Part shown: positions 1-5,723 of the stretch, one piece after another | Position numbering within the stretch: position 1 is the first letter of the stretch | Layout: every line of letters starts with the position of its first letter | From: an uncultured Chlorobiaceae bacterium | GTDB taxonomy: Bacteria; Bacteroidota; Chlorobiia; Chlorobiales; Chlorobiaceae | Reading direction: 5' to 3' | Assembly: GCA_903838095.1 (NCBI GenBank) | Contig: CAILXE010000187.1 | Location: 1-6,802, forward strand | Length of the DNA: 6,802 nt | Position numbers and translations under genes: made by a program | The notes under the pieces: model-generated | Seen by the model: only the letters and a program-made list of their open reading frames with translations | Told to the model about the DNA's origin: nothing | The model's database searches: none

Positions 1-290
1 CCGCACATATCCTTGAGGGAATTCACATCAAAAGCTTCGTTGTAGCAATTGCTGTGGCGCTTGTCCTCGGGCTGATCAACGCTCTTGTACGGCCTGTCAT
101 GCTTTTTTTCTCCTTCCCCTTTATTATTCTCACCCTTGGACTTTTCCTCTTTGTCATCAACGCTTTGCTGTTGCAGTTCGCAGCCGTACTTGTGAGTGGA
201 TTCACTATTGACGGCTTCTGGTGGGCTGTGGCAGGATCAGTAGTCATCAGCGCCATTTCATGGTTGTTGAGCTTGCTTTTCAATGTATAG
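1..290 (+). CDS. Phage_holin_4_2 / YvlD-like small membrane protein, 5'-partial
   Basis: The frame is open from base 3 to the TAG at 288-290 and encodes 95 residues, nearly all hydrophobic. The pattern is that of the Phage_holin_4_2 (YvlD) family: a start like 'ILEGIHIKSF', then 'LVLGLINALVRPV', a Pro-containing second segment ending 'LTLGLFLFVINALLL', and a terminal 'GFWWAVAGSVVISAISWLL'. About three to four membrane segments are expected. Family members are usually about 110-120 residues, so perhaps 15-25 N-terminal residues lie outside the window. The GTG at 54 is not the likely start, because family-like sequence continues upstream of it. Despite the name, most chromosomal members are not phage holins, and their role in the inner membrane is unknown. 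No phage genes are nearby. The family call is by pattern; no function is claimed. Confidence 0.8.
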   Translation, partial: AHILEGIHIKSFVVAIAVALVLGLINALVRPVMLFFSFPFIILTLGLFLFVINALLLQFAAVLVSGFTIDGFWWAVAGSVVISAISWLLSLLFNV

Positions 291-310
291 GCAGACCCTC
301 ATCTGCCTTT
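290..310 (+). terminator. weak terminator-like hairpin at the stop codon
   Basis: A 6-bp arm, GGCAGA (290-295), pairs with TCTGCC (302-307) around a 6-nt loop. It begins at the last base of the stop codon and is followed by only three T residues. It could be a weak terminator or an mRNA 3'-end stabiliser for the membrane protein gene. The hairpin at 398-424 is a better terminator. Confidence 0.35.
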
Positions 311-397
311 CCAACTGAATTGGCAAGCCTCATTTCAAAGAGAAAGAAGAACAAAAGCAGGTTTGGACAACCAAATCGCTATATTCAGCGCATCATC

Positions 398-424
398 AAG
401 GGCGTGAAAGCCCTTTTTTATTTT
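398..424 (+). terminator. intrinsic terminator between membrane protein and ferredoxin genes
   Basis: AAGGGC (398-403) pairs perfectly with GCCCTT (410-415) around the 6-nt loop GTGAAA, followed by TTTT, A and TTTT up to 424. This is a textbook rho-independent terminator, presumably for the upstream gene. It ends about 24 nt before the ferredoxin ATG, so it could also act as an attenuator in a ferredoxin leader. Confidence 0.7.
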
Positions 425-447
425 AACCATAGACATAATAAAGAATT

Positions 448-636
448 ATGGCACATAAAATTATTGATACCTGCATTCTGTGCGGAGCCTGCGAGCCAGA
501 ATGTCCGGTAAAAGCTATTTCAGTTGGCGAGGATACCTATATCATCGATGAAGCTGTCTGTGTTGACTGTATCGGCCATAATGATGCTCCCGCCTGCGTC
601 GCGATATGCCCAACAGAAAGCATCATCAAAGCATAA
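448..636 (+). CDS. fdx: 2[4Fe-4S] ferredoxin, chlorobial type
   Basis: This 62-residue soluble electron carrier has two cluster-binding motifs. The first is C9-X2-C12-X2-C15-X3-C19-P. The second is C38-X2-C41-X8-C50-X3-C54-P, whose 8-residue spacing (GHNDAPA region) is longer than the clostridial X2 spacing and typical of Chlorobium and Chromatium-like ferredoxins. As in the family, each cluster should be ligated by three cysteines of its own motif plus the last cysteine of the other. In green sulfur bacteria such very-low-potential ferredoxins accept electrons from the type I reaction centre and feed pyruvate and 2-oxoglutarate synthases of the reductive TCA cycle and ferredoxin-NAD(P)+ reductase. 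The gene stands alone between two terminators. The ATG at 448 fits the family N-terminus; a purine-rich AAAGAA (440-445) is only a weak ribosome site. Family identity is very secure; the physiological partner is inferred. Confidence 0.95.
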   Translation: MAHKIIDTCILCGACEPECPVKAISVGEDTYIIDEAVCVDCIGHNDAPACVAICPTESIIKA

Positions 637-640
637 AAGA

Positions 641-692
641 AAGCCTGTTCAATTCTCCCCCTGCGACGGCTGGAGAATTGAACAGCTTTTTT
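641..692 (+). terminator. strong intrinsic terminator after ferredoxin
   Basis: A perfect 14-bp stem, 645-658 with 672-685 (CTGTTCAATTCTCC against GGAGAATTGAACAG), has a 13-nt loop and is followed by six T residues (687-692). It begins 8 nt after the ferredoxin stop codon. The upstream flank is A-rich, so some termination in the opposite direction is possible, but no minus-strand gene faces it. Confidence 0.92.
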
Positions 693-753
693 ATTTCCTG
701 TTTACATATTTCCAGTCCCTGTTTATCTTTCCCCTTTGAGTATCTTGACGAAA

Positions 754-778
754 TGCAAAAGGATATTGACCTTTTGTA
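754..778. promoter_or_regulatory. inverted repeat upstream of bchC (possible operator)
   Basis: CAAAAGG (756-762) and CCTTTTG (770-776) form a perfect 7-bp inverted repeat separated by ATATTGA. One more T:A pair (754/778) extends it across a G:T wobble. It lies about 70 nt upstream of the bchC start and after the ferredoxin terminator, in the only region that can hold the bchC promoter. Two -35-like hexamers, TTGACG (745-750) and TTGACC (766-771), flank or overlap it, but neither has a good -10 at normal spacing. It may be a dimeric-regulator site or a leader hairpin; no known regulator motif is recognised. Confidence 0.3.
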
Positions 779-843
779 AAGGCCGCTTTTCGCAAGAAAG
801 AGAGTTATAGTTATTGACAAAAGATTTTGAAGAAACCATACCA

Positions 844-1806
844 ATGACCATGAAGGGGGAAACTCAAGCAATTGTTTTGCTGAAAGCCAACAAACTTAAA
901 TTGCAGAGTACTGCATATCATGCGGATCAGCCTGACGATATTCTGGTCAAAACTATTGCCAGCACCATCACACCGGGATTTGACCGACTTCTTCTGACCA
1001 ACAAACCGGTATCAAGCAAGGTTTTCAAATATCCGATTATGCCAGGGAGTGAGGCTATCGGTCAGGTTATCCAGACAGGTAAGGGAATCACCGACCTGCA
1101 ACAGGGTGATTTTGTGTATACTTTCAGGGGTGATCGCTGGCCGGGAATTGAGCCTTATGCCGGATGTCATGCGGAGATCATTCCAACCTCAAGGCAGAAT
1201 GTTCTGGCTCTTGGCCGACCTCCTGTTCACCGGGATCTGCTTATCGGTTTGCTTGCCTACACCATCGCTGCAATCAGCAAAGCACCTCTTGAGGCCTCCT
1301 CAAAAGTTCTTCTGCTTGGTCTCGGCTCGGTTGGCCTTATGGTTTCAGAGTATCTTCATTCACTTGGCATCAAACATGTTGATGCCGTTGAAACATTCAG
1401 TATCAGAGGACAACTTTCCCACGCTGAACATATTGCACTCGACATTGACGACTTCACCCCGGAGTTCAACAACTGCTACGACCTGATTATTGAGACAACC
1501 GGCAGAATTCTTATGGTTGAAAAGGCGACTCGCCTGATGAAGCCGCAGGCGGTTGTGCTGCTGATGGGCAATTATGAGGTGATGGCCTATGATTACCGCC
1601 TGATACAGCATAAAGAACCGGTCATCATCAGCTCCAGTATTACCACACTTTCTCATCTGAAGGAAGCTTCTTCACTGCTTGATAGCGAAAGAATTGAGGC
1701 AGAAAAGTTTTTTACTGGCGCCTATCCTGTCTCTCAGTTTGAACTTGCTTACCGCAAGGCTCTGGATGGTAAAGAGTCCATCAAAACAGTGTTAAGCTGG
1801 GTATAA
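844..1806 (+). CDS. bchC: 3-hydroxyethyl bacteriochlorophyllide a dehydrogenase (BchC)
   Basis: This is an NAD-dependent oxidoreductase of the medium-chain dehydrogenase fold. BchC oxidises the C3 hydroxyethyl group of the bacteriochlorophyllide to the acetyl group of bacteriochlorophyll a, the pigment of reaction centre, FMO protein and baseplate in green sulfur bacteria. With an ATG start at 844 it has 320 residues. The N-terminal catalytic domain contains 'TITPGFDRLL' (41-50) and 'YPIMPGSEAIGQV' (63-75). The Rossmann motif GLGSVG is at 159-164, with an acidic E183 at the end of the next strand, fitting NAD. The catalytic and structural zinc cysteines of classical alcohol dehydrogenases are absent, as expected for BchC. 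The start is unsettled: ATG 850 matches family N-termini about equally, and an in-frame TTG at 814 follows a purine-rich AGAAAGAGAG. The stop is 21 nt before the ATPase gene, suggesting co-transcription. Confidence 0.85.
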   Translation: MTMKGETQAIVLLKANKLKLQSTAYHADQPDDILVKTIASTITPGFDRLLLTNKPVSSKVFKYPIMPGSEAIGQVIQTGKGITDLQQGDFVYTFRGDRWPGIEPYAGCHAEIIPTSRQNVLALGRPPVHRDLLIGLLAYTIAAISKAPLEASSKVLLLGLGSVGLMVSEYLHSLGIKHVDAVETFSIRGQLSHAEHIALDIDDFTPEFNNCYDLIIETTGRILMVEKATRLMKPQAVVLLMGNYEVMAYDYRLIQHKEPVIISSSITTLSHLKEASSLLDSERIEAEKFFTGAYPVSQFELAYRKALDGKESIKTVLSWV

Positions 1807-1827
1807 CCGAACGAAAATTCTCATCCT

Positions 1828-3369
1828 ATGGGTATTGCCGTCCGTTTGAACGATGTTTCAAAAAAGTTTGGCAGCTTTTTCGCAAACCGCAATATTTCGC
1901 TTTCTGTCGAAGAGGGCGCCATTCATGCGCTGGTCGGTGAGAACGGAGCAGGAAAAAGTACACTGACAAAAATCATTTACGGCATGCACCTGCCAACGTC
2001 TGGTGAGGTGATCATACAGGGAAAACCTGTCCGTTTCACCTCTCCACGGGACGCCATCGCGGCTGGTATCGGCATGGTTCATCAGCACTTTATGCTTGTG
2101 CCAGAACTCTCTGTTGCAGAAAATATTATTCTTGGTCATGAACAGACCGCACTTTTTCGTTCTCTCCCTCTGAAAAAAGCCAAGGCTCTTATCCAAAAAG
2201 ATGCCGAAGCTTATGGTCTGGCGGTTGACCCTGACGCCCCGGTAGCAAACCTCAGCATCGGGGAGCAACAACGGGTTGAAATTCTCAAACTCCTTTTTCG
2301 TCAGGCGGCCATCATGATTTTTGATGAACCGACCGCAGTGCTTACCCCTTCTGAAACAGATCGGCTTTTTGCGACGCTCCGATCTCTCCGCGCCAGAGGA
2401 AAAACCGTTATTCTGATTACCCATAAACTTGACGAAGTGCTCAACGTGGCAGACACGATCAGCGTCATGAGAAAAGGAGAGATTGTGGGAACTGTGCCGG
2501 CATCTTCAGTAACAAAACCGGAGCTTGCCCGCATGATGGTTGGACGCAGTGTGCTGTTAAGAGTCATCAATACCCCGGCTTCACCTCAGGAGATTATTCT
2601 CAACATTCACAACCTCAGATATCTCACGCAGACTGGGGAAGAGAAGCTCCATGACCTCAGCCTGAACATCAAAGCAGGAGAGATTTACGGAATTGCAGGA
2701 GTTGAAGGAAATGGACAAAGCGAACTCGTGAAGGCGCTCTGGGGACTTGCACCGGCTGGCAGCTCCCTCTCCGGGGAGGCGACACTCAAAGGAAAATCGC
2801 TCATCGGACAAAGTCCTGCGACTATTGCTCGCATGGGAGTTTCGCACACTCCTGAAAATCGTCTGCGACATGCTGTTATTCTCGATTACACCATTGCTGA
2901 GAATCTGCTGTTCGGCAGGCACCGGGAGCGATCATTTCACCAGGGTATCGGCTTCAACAAACGCGTTATCAAAGCCTATACTGAAACGATGATTGCGGAT
3001 TATGATATCAGATGCACCTCCCCGGATCGTCAACCGCTCAGCGACCTCTCAGGAGGCAACCAGCAGAAGGTTGTTCTTGCCCGCGAGCTTGGACGCCCGG
3101 ATATCTCCCTGCTCATTCTTGCCCAACCTACCCGTGGAGTGGATATCGGCGCTATTGAAACAATCCACAAAAAAATTATCGAAGCACGCGACAGTGGCAT
3201 GGCAATACTTCTTGTCTCCTCCGAACTGGAAGAGATCATGGCACTTTCAACGAGAATCGCCTGCTTTTACAAAGGCTCTGTCCGACACGAATTCAGTCAG
3301 GAAGAGGTAGAGCTCAAAAGAGTGGCTGGACATGAGTTTGAAAAAGAGATCGGCCTGTATATCACATGA
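1828..3369 (+). CDS. ABC importer ATP-binding protein, BmpA/Nup (nucleoside) type, fused double NBD
   Basis: This 513-residue cytoplasmic ATPase carries two nucleotide-binding domains in one chain, as in NupO/YufO and RbsA-like proteins. NBD1 has Walker A GENGAGKST (37-45), Q-loop Q86 in 'VHQHFML', signature 'LSIGEQQR' (142-149), Walker B IMIFDEP (162-168) and switch H199. NBD2 (about 257-485) is degenerate: Walker A reads GVEGNGQSE (291-299) with Q for Lys, Walker B reads LLILAQPTRG (428-437) with Q for the catalytic Glu, and the switch position is S465; its signature LSGGNQQK (407-414) is intact. This asymmetry is normal for the family. Characterised relatives import nucleosides with a lipoprotein and two permeases. 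The ATG at 1828 fits the family N-terminus but has no Shine-Dalgarno match. The gene lies 21 nt after bchC and 13 nt before its permease. Substrate is not predictable. Confidence 0.92.
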   Translation: MGIAVRLNDVSKKFGSFFANRNISLSVEEGAIHALVGENGAGKSTLTKIIYGMHLPTSGEVIIQGKPVRFTSPRDAIAAGIGMVHQHFMLVPELSVAENIILGHEQTALFRSLPLKKAKALIQKDAEAYGLAVDPDAPVANLSIGEQQRVEILKLLFRQAAIMIFDEPTAVLTPSETDRLFATLRSLRARGKTVILITHKLDEVLNVADTISVMRKGEIVGTVPASSVTKPELARMMVGRSVLLRVINTPASPQEIILNIHNLRYLTQTGEEKLHDLSLNIKAGEIYGIAGVEGNGQSELVKALWGLAPAGSSLSGEATLKGKSLIGQSPATIARMGVSHTPENRLRHAVILDYTIAENLLFGRHRERSFHQGIGFNKRVIKAYTETMIADYDIRCTSPDRQPLSDLSGGNQQKVVLARELGRPDISLLILAQPTRGVDIGAIETIHKKIIEARDSGMAILLVSSELEEIMALSTRIACFYKGSVRHEFSQEEVELKRVAGHEFEKEIGLYIT

Positions 3370-3382
3370 ACCCTTGCTGAGC

Positions 3383-4408
3383 ATGAATCCAAAAAGCCTC
3401 CGACTTCTCATACCAATGCTTTCGGCAGTTTCGGCGATTGCGGTCAGCAGTCTGATCATTGTTATGGCTGGCAGTGATCCGATCATGATTTTTCAGAAAA
3501 TGTTCCGTTCAACACTTGGAACGCCCTATGGAGTCGGACAGGTTGTATTCAGAATGACAACGCTTGTTCTCATGGGACTTGCCGTTGCAATTCCTTTTCA
3601 GATAAGGCTTTTCAATATCGGCGCTGAGGGCCAGCTTCTTATGGGGACATTTGCTGCCGCCATGACCGGCGCAATGCTTCCTGCTGCAATGCCTTCCGCA
3701 GTATCTATCACGCTCTGTATTTGTTCTGCAATTGCAGCCGGGGCCTGCTGGGCGCTTCTGGCAGGAACCCTCAAGGTACGCTTTGGTGTCAATGAAGTGA
3801 TCGCAACGATAATGCTTAATTTTATTGCCCAGGGCATTACCGGATATCTGCTGACGTACCATTTTGCGATTCCCTCGACGGTTCATACTCCCCAAATCAA
3901 TGCCAACGCCATCATCCCTTCATTCGATTCTGTAACCGGATTAGTCACCAACTCCCCGGCAAATCTCAGCACACTGCTCACCGCAGGAGTGACGCTGCTT
4001 TGCTGGATTCTTCTCTTTCATTCGAGATTCGGCTTTGAAATGCGCGCATCCGGAATACAACCAGAGGCTGCTCAATATGGAGGAATTAATGCTGGAATGC
4101 ACACCCTGACCGCAATGGGCATCGGCGGCGCAATCGCGGGTCTTGGAGCTGCAAACCTTGTGCTCGGCTATAAACATTACTATGAGGCCGGAATGACCGG
4201 CGGGATCGGCTTTACAGGCATTGCCGTCGCACTCCTGGCAGGAGCACATCCGTTGTGGATTCTCCTCTCAGCTCTTTTTTTCGGATTTCTGGAATACGGC
4301 GGATTGACCGTCAATGCGTGGATACCAAAAGATATCTTTATGATCATCGAAGCAATAACCATCATTCTGGTCATTTCATTCAGCGCTCTTGGAAAGCGAT
4401 GGCTCTAA
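3383..4408 (+). CDS. ABC importer permease, NupP-like (BPD_transp_2 family)
   Basis: This 341-residue inner-membrane subunit has about eight to ten hydrophobic segments. Family landmarks include 'FNIGAEGQLLMG' (77-88), 'VNEVIATIMLNFIA' (136-149), the ATPase-contact loop 'RASGIQPEAAQYGGI' (221-235), and 'GGIGFTGIAVALLAG' (273-287) followed by 'HPLWILLSALFFGFLEYGG'. The FNIGAEGQ motif marks the NupP/YufP type rather than the NupQ type. It should pair with the preceding ATPase. The start at 3383 is preferred because the first membrane segment follows directly; an in-frame ATG at 3332 would overlap the ATPase by 38 nt and add 17 polar residues. There is no clear ribosome site, and a four-codon minicistron (3366-3380) bridges the two genes. 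The usual second permease and binding lipoprotein are not adjacent. Confidence 0.9.
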   Translation: MNPKSLRLLIPMLSAVSAIAVSSLIIVMAGSDPIMIFQKMFRSTLGTPYGVGQVVFRMTTLVLMGLAVAIPFQIRLFNIGAEGQLLMGTFAAAMTGAMLPAAMPSAVSITLCICSAIAAGACWALLAGTLKVRFGVNEVIATIMLNFIAQGITGYLLTYHFAIPSTVHTPQINANAIIPSFDSVTGLVTNSPANLSTLLTAGVTLLCWILLFHSRFGFEMRASGIQPEAAQYGGINAGMHTLTAMGIGGAIAGLGAANLVLGYKHYYEAGMTGGIGFTGIAVALLAGAHPLWILLSALFFGFLEYGGLTVNAWIPKDIFMIIEAITIILVISFSALGKRWL

Positions 4409-4476
4409 GCAGACTATTTTTTTTATAGGAAAAATTAGATAAGTTAGGCCCTACCAATTAATACAAAACAAGAAAA

Positions 4477-4677
4477 ATGGCAAAAAGTACGACAGAAATA
4501 GAGGACAAGAAAAAAAATCCCGTAAAAAAAAGCAAAAAAACGAAAGCTGTACAAACCCGGGAAATGCGTGAGGAACAGGTAAGAATCGCAGCATATTACC
4601 GATGGGAAAACCGGGGAAAAACTCACGGTTCAGACTCTGAAGACTGGTTTGAAGCAGAAGATTCCCTTTCCGACTGA
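4477..4677 (+). CDS. DUF2934-containing small protein
   Basis: This is a 66-residue soluble protein. Residues 1-27 are very lysine-rich and probably disordered (KKK, KKSKKTK). Residues 34-63 match the DUF2934 pattern: 'IAAYYRWENRG...GSDSEDWFEAED', with the Y-x-x-W, a Gly-rich turn, and the D-W-x-x-A-E helix. The function of DUF2934 is unknown; the basic tail plus acidic helix would suit nucleic-acid or protein contact, but that is speculation. The ATG at 4477 follows a weak AAGAAAA. The gene is 68 nt after the permease stop with no convincing terminator between them, so either read-through or its own promoter is possible. A strong terminator follows 17 nt after its stop. Confidence 0.75.
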   Translation: MAKSTTEIEDKKKNPVKKSKKTKAVQTREMREEQVRIAAYYRWENRGKTHGSDSEDWFEAEDSLSD

Positions 4678-4694
4678 AAAATCATGACCATTGC

Positions 4695-4735
4695 CCACTC
4701 ATGCAAGGCCATTCCTGCAGTGAGTGGTTTTTTTT
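4695..4735 (+). terminator. strong intrinsic terminator after the DUF2934 gene
   Basis: CCACTCA (4695-4701) pairs with TGAGTGG (4721-4727), and the stem continues inward (TGCA, an A bulge and GG against CCTGCA). Eight T residues follow at 4728-4735. It closes the DUF2934 transcript. Because it ends only 20 nt before the next ATG (4756), it also argues against an in-frame upstream ATG at 4684 as the start of the next gene. Confidence 0.9.
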
Positions 4736-4755
4736 ATGATTCTCAATCTCTCTTT

Positions 4756-4929
4756 ATGGCAAAAAAATCTATCACTTATATCTGGGGATCTTTCTCAATT
4801 TTTTTTGCAGGACTGTGGCTGGTTATACGGATCATTCTTGAATATTTCGGCCTCATCAGTGACGGTAACGACAGAACGACAGGCATAAAGGATCTGCGCG
4901 ATGAGTACAAGAATACCAACTATCGGTAA
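4756..4929 (+). CDS. small single-pass membrane protein, hypothetical
   Basis: This predicted protein has 57 residues: a short basic N-terminus (MAKKS), one hydrophobic segment at about residues 6-28 (IWGSFSIFFAGLWLVI region), an amphipathic stretch to about 34, and a polar, charged tail (about 35-57) ending in Asn/Tyr/Arg. The positive-inside rule gives no clear topology, because both ends carry charge. I do not recognise a family. ATG 4756 is chosen because the in-frame ATG at 4684 would put a strong terminator inside the coding sequence. No Shine-Dalgarno match is present; the 15 nt before the ATG are pyrimidine-rich. Its stop lies 6 nt from the end of the convergent PASTA gene. It may be real because it fills the space between flanking genes and has a coherent membrane-plus-tail design, but chance cannot be excluded. 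Confidence 0.55.
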   Translation: MAKKSITYIWGSFSIFFAGLWLVIRIILEYFGLISDGNDRTTGIKDLRDEYKNTNYR

Positions 4930-4935
4930 TCACTG

Positions 4936-5664
4936 CTACTCGGCGGTGACCACGGTCAGTTCGACGGACTGATCACGAGAGACATACGTGCCGACACCCG
5001 GCTTTTGACTAATGACCGTATTGGGAACAAGAAGTGCAGAATATTCAGTAGTAACCTTTCCTGTCTTGAGCCCGGCATCAGCAATAACCTGCTGGGCTTG
5101 CGAAAGAGACATACCCAAAACAGAAGGAAGTACAATTTTCTCCGAGCCTGCTGCCGCAACTTCATACTTGCCGACAATAATAGAGACAGACGAACCTGAC
5201 TTTACCAGGGCCTGAGCCGGTATTGACTGGCTGAGAACCCGTCCATCCTCCTCAGGCTTGCTCACTGTGCCGGTCTGTACCCCAATCACTATATCCATCC
5301 GTGCCGCCGCCTGACGGGCATCAAATTCCGGCCTTCCCACAAAATCGGGCATGGAAAAATTTGGCTTTTCACGCCGGTTCAACACCAGATAGACGTTTCT
5401 GCCCGGCTTTACCTCCATTCCTGCCTGAGGCATCTGCGAAATAACAATATTGGAATCAACCTGGCTGAGGTACTTGACATTATAGCTTTTGATGGCATCA
5501 AAACCAGCCCATCTCAACTTCTGTGCTGCATCATCATAGGTCATGTTCGTCACATCCGGAACAACCTTGACACTACCCTGTGAAATATACAGCGGCATAA
5601 TCAGTTTGTCGAACAACACCAGAAATCCTAAAAGTATAAGACCGATTACAACTGCTTTTTTCAT
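4936..5664 (-). CDS. membrane-anchored triple-PASTA domain protein
   Basis: This 242-residue protein has an N-terminal membrane anchor (about residues 5-27, after MKK) that could be an uncleaved signal anchor. No lipobox cysteine is seen. Three PASTA repeats follow at about 32-96, 102-165 and 176-238. Each starts with the 'VPDV', 'MPDFVG' or 'LPSVLGMSLSQAQ' type motif and ends with a G-x-x-V strand. PASTA domains are best known from PknB-type kinases and penicillin-binding proteins, where they bind peptidoglycan or sense the cell wall. Here there is no kinase, transpeptidase or other catalytic domain, so a periplasmic scaffolding or wall-binding role is inferred. The start (ATG, complement of 5662-5664) has a weak AAGAG upstream. 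The gene sits 59 nt downstream of the polyprenyl synthase gene on the same strand without a visible terminator, so co-transcription is likely. Confidence 0.85.
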   Translation of the reverse strand: MKKAVVIGLILLGFLVLFDKLIMPLYISQGSVKVVPDVTNMTYDDAAQKLRWAGFDAIKSYNVKYLSQVDSNIVISQMPQAGMEVKPGRNVYLVLNRREKPNFSMPDFVGRPEFDARQAAARMDIVIGVQTGTVSKPEEDGRVLSQSIPAQALVKSGSSVSIIVGKYEVAAAGSEKIVLPSVLGMSLSQAQQVIADAGLKTGKVTTEYSALLVPNTVISQKPGVGTYVSRDQSVELTVVTAE

Positions 5665-5723
5665 CTCGACTCTTACGGTTATTTCTATTCAAACTGAACA
5701 AATACCTCATGCAGCAGAAGCCA

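Noticed and set aside
1..290. Prophage remnant suggested by the holin family name
   Set aside because: The Phage_holin_4_2 family is mostly chromosomal and non-phage; no integrase, lysin or structural gene is nearby.
221..511. Plus-strand open frame across the end of the membrane protein gene into the ferredoxin gene
   Set aside because: It runs through a strong terminator and out of frame into two real genes; no protein pattern is visible.
1360..1656. Minus-strand open frame inside bchC
   Set aside because: Fully antisense to the conserved Rossmann region of BchC, with no ribosome site of note.
1858..2424. Minus-strand open frame of 188 codons
   Set aside because: It lies wholly inside the ATPase gene, whose NBD1 motifs are intact on the plus strand; the translation is Cys/Arg/Asn-rich with no recognisable motif.
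2740..3240. Second ATPase domain as an inactivated or decaying domain
   Set aside because: The substitutions in Walker A, Walker B and the switch histidine are standard for NBD2 of this transporter family, and the reading frame is intact.
3332..3382. Upstream in-frame ATG of the permease as the true start
   Set aside because: It would overlap the ATPase gene by 38 nt and add 17 polar residues before the first membrane segment; ATG 3383 fits better, though this is not proven.
3509..3895. Minus-strand open frame of 128 codons within the permease region
   Set aside because: It is a shadow of the permease gene; the Lys/Cys/Arg/His-rich translation looks like reverse complement of membrane codons.
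4411..4440. Run of eight T residues after the permease stop as a terminator
   Set aside because: No stable GC-rich hairpin directly precedes the T run; only 3-4 bp arms can be found at unsuitable distance.
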